From positions 1 to 10,062 of the forward strand of contig JADGJA010000829.1 in assembly GCA_027596035.1 (NCBI GenBank): DNA of 10,062 nt. Direction: 5' to 3'. Under the pieces are notes generated by a model. The model ran no database searches. It was not told the origin of the DNA and worked only from the letters and a program-made list of their open reading frames with translations. A program made the translations under genes and the position numbers. This DNA is from Thoreauomyces humboldtii (taxonomy: Eukaryota > Chytridiomycota > Chytridiomycetes > Spizellomycetales > Powellomycetaceae). Positions 9,405 through 10,062 of this stretch are shown here, piece by piece (the stretch's first letter is position 1; the number at the start of each line of letters is the position of its first letter).

Positions 9405-9938
9405 ATCGTCCCTATGGGGCGCGGAGGAGAGTGCTGGGTTGCCGGCCCAGGGCCCCATCACCTGATAGCTCTAGGCTGGCTTTTGCAAGTCCGCGTAGAC
9501 GATCGCATTGAGGATCCGCCCACGTCTGCTGGGGAAAGACCGAACAGCAATCGACCCATGAAATCGTGCATCGCCCAGCATCAAGCATTCGAGATGTTCA
9601 AGAACAGAACGAAAGGCTCGTCGATGCCTCAGATCTGCAACGACCCCAGTCACATGAGCAAAGCACTATTATTATTAAAAGGCATTCCAATTCTGAGAAC
9701 GGGCGCCTCCATCGGAGACGAGGAGGGGACCCGCCCGCCGGGGTGGTCGGTGTTGCTGCGCTACCGAGAGTGAGTGGCTGGTTGCGTTCCCTGCGGGTTG
9801 GGCTTTGGGCAGTATCTACATTCAAGCCAGCTTTACAAGGAGGAGGAGCCGCTGCAATGAGAACATTTTTCCGCTACATTCTGCCCAGATGTCGCACCCT
9901 CTTTGGCACGCCCATGGATGAGTCCTAGGTATATACGT

Positions 9939-9982
9939 TGTGATAGTGCATAAACGCTGTACAGCGTTTATGCACTATCACA
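9939..9982. repeat. Perfect 44-bp palindrome with no spacer
   Basis: The two 22-base arms (9939-9960 and 9961-9982) are exact reverse complements meeting at the centre GCTGTACAGC. The match stops abruptly at 9938/9983. As single-stranded DNA or RNA it would fold into a near-blunt hairpin. It lies directly before the tandem repeat block. No family assignment is possible from this sequence; an assembly or cloning fold-back is also possible. Confidence 0.95.
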
Positions 9983-9990
9983 GGGGGTAT

Positions 9991-10062
9991 GGCGTTCGTG
10001 CTATTCGACAGCATAATTGGCGTTCGCTGTCTAGCTATTCGACAGTATCATTGGTGTTCGTG
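9991..10062. repeat. Imperfect tandem repeats running off the right edge
   Basis: The motif GGYGTTCG recurs at 9991-9998, 10019-10026 and 10053-10060. CTATTCGACAG recurs at 10001-10011 and 10035-10045, exactly 34 bases apart. Unit one is 28 bases and unit two 34; the 6-base difference lies between the two motifs. The third unit is cut by the window end, so the array probably continues. This looks like a minisatellite or the edge of a repeat-rich region. Confidence 0.8.

Larger units (their letters stand above)
7996..9938. other. Long interval with no confident gene
   Basis: No reading frame here shows a domain I recognise. A plus-strand frame is open from 8225 to a TAG at 8438-8440 (71 codons, after a possible AG acceptor), and the minus strand is open over the same bases (8138-8380); both cannot be trusted. 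The longest frame, 9111-9773 plus, has no ATG until about 9414. It may be intergenic DNA, gene remnants or a fast-evolving gene with introns. A 13-bp direct repeat, GGTGCCTTCCGAG, occurs at 8726-8738 and 8744-8756, with an 18-base period. Confidence 0.45.

Noticed and set aside
9111..9773. Plus-strand 220-codon open frame with hydrophobic stretches
   Set aside because: It begins with TTG, has no ATG until about 9414, crosses the C-rich low-complexity tract, and shows no recognisable domain. A real gene is possible but not supported.

Overview
The window looks like nuclear DNA of a fungus, most likely a basidiomycete. All three recognisable genes are cut by short introns (58-92 nt) with GT..AG ends. 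Their protein sequences also read as fungal versions of eukaryotic families. The class cannot be fixed from sequence alone. I see no bacterial, viral, CRISPR or intact transposon features.

Layout, left to right. Bases 1-790 hold no gene I can support; only weak open frames run in from the left edge. Bases 791-4065 (minus strand) are a meiotic cohesin kleisin gene, rec8. It can be rebuilt as 20 small exons giving 634 residues, with every exon junction in phase. Bases 4066-4469 are an intergenic spacer that should hold the rec8 promoter. Bases 4470-6777 (minus strand) are a five-exon, 672-residue gene for an N-terminally membrane-anchored protein with a ZZ zinc finger and EF-hands. A 412-bp divergent promoter region (6778-7189) separates it from a three-exon peptidyl-tRNA hydrolase 2 gene (7190-7995, plus strand; 217 residues). 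Bases 7996-9938 contain no confident gene: short open frames on both strands, a small inverted repeat and a C-rich/G-rich low-complexity tract. At the right edge is a perfect 44-bp palindrome (9939-9982), followed at once by imperfect tandem repeats that run off the window.

The three genes do not form a pathway. Rec8 acts on meiotic chromosomes. Pth2 recycles peptidyl-tRNA and is probably anchored at mitochondria. The ZZ/EF-hand protein is a likely Ca2+- and Zn2+-binding adaptor of unknown role. The last two are divergently transcribed and have similar short N-terminal hydrophobic anchors. I found no clearly new biological system. The most useful results are the 20-exon rec8 model, its two candidate separase sites, the EF-hand with a replaced loop, and the palindrome plus repeat array.
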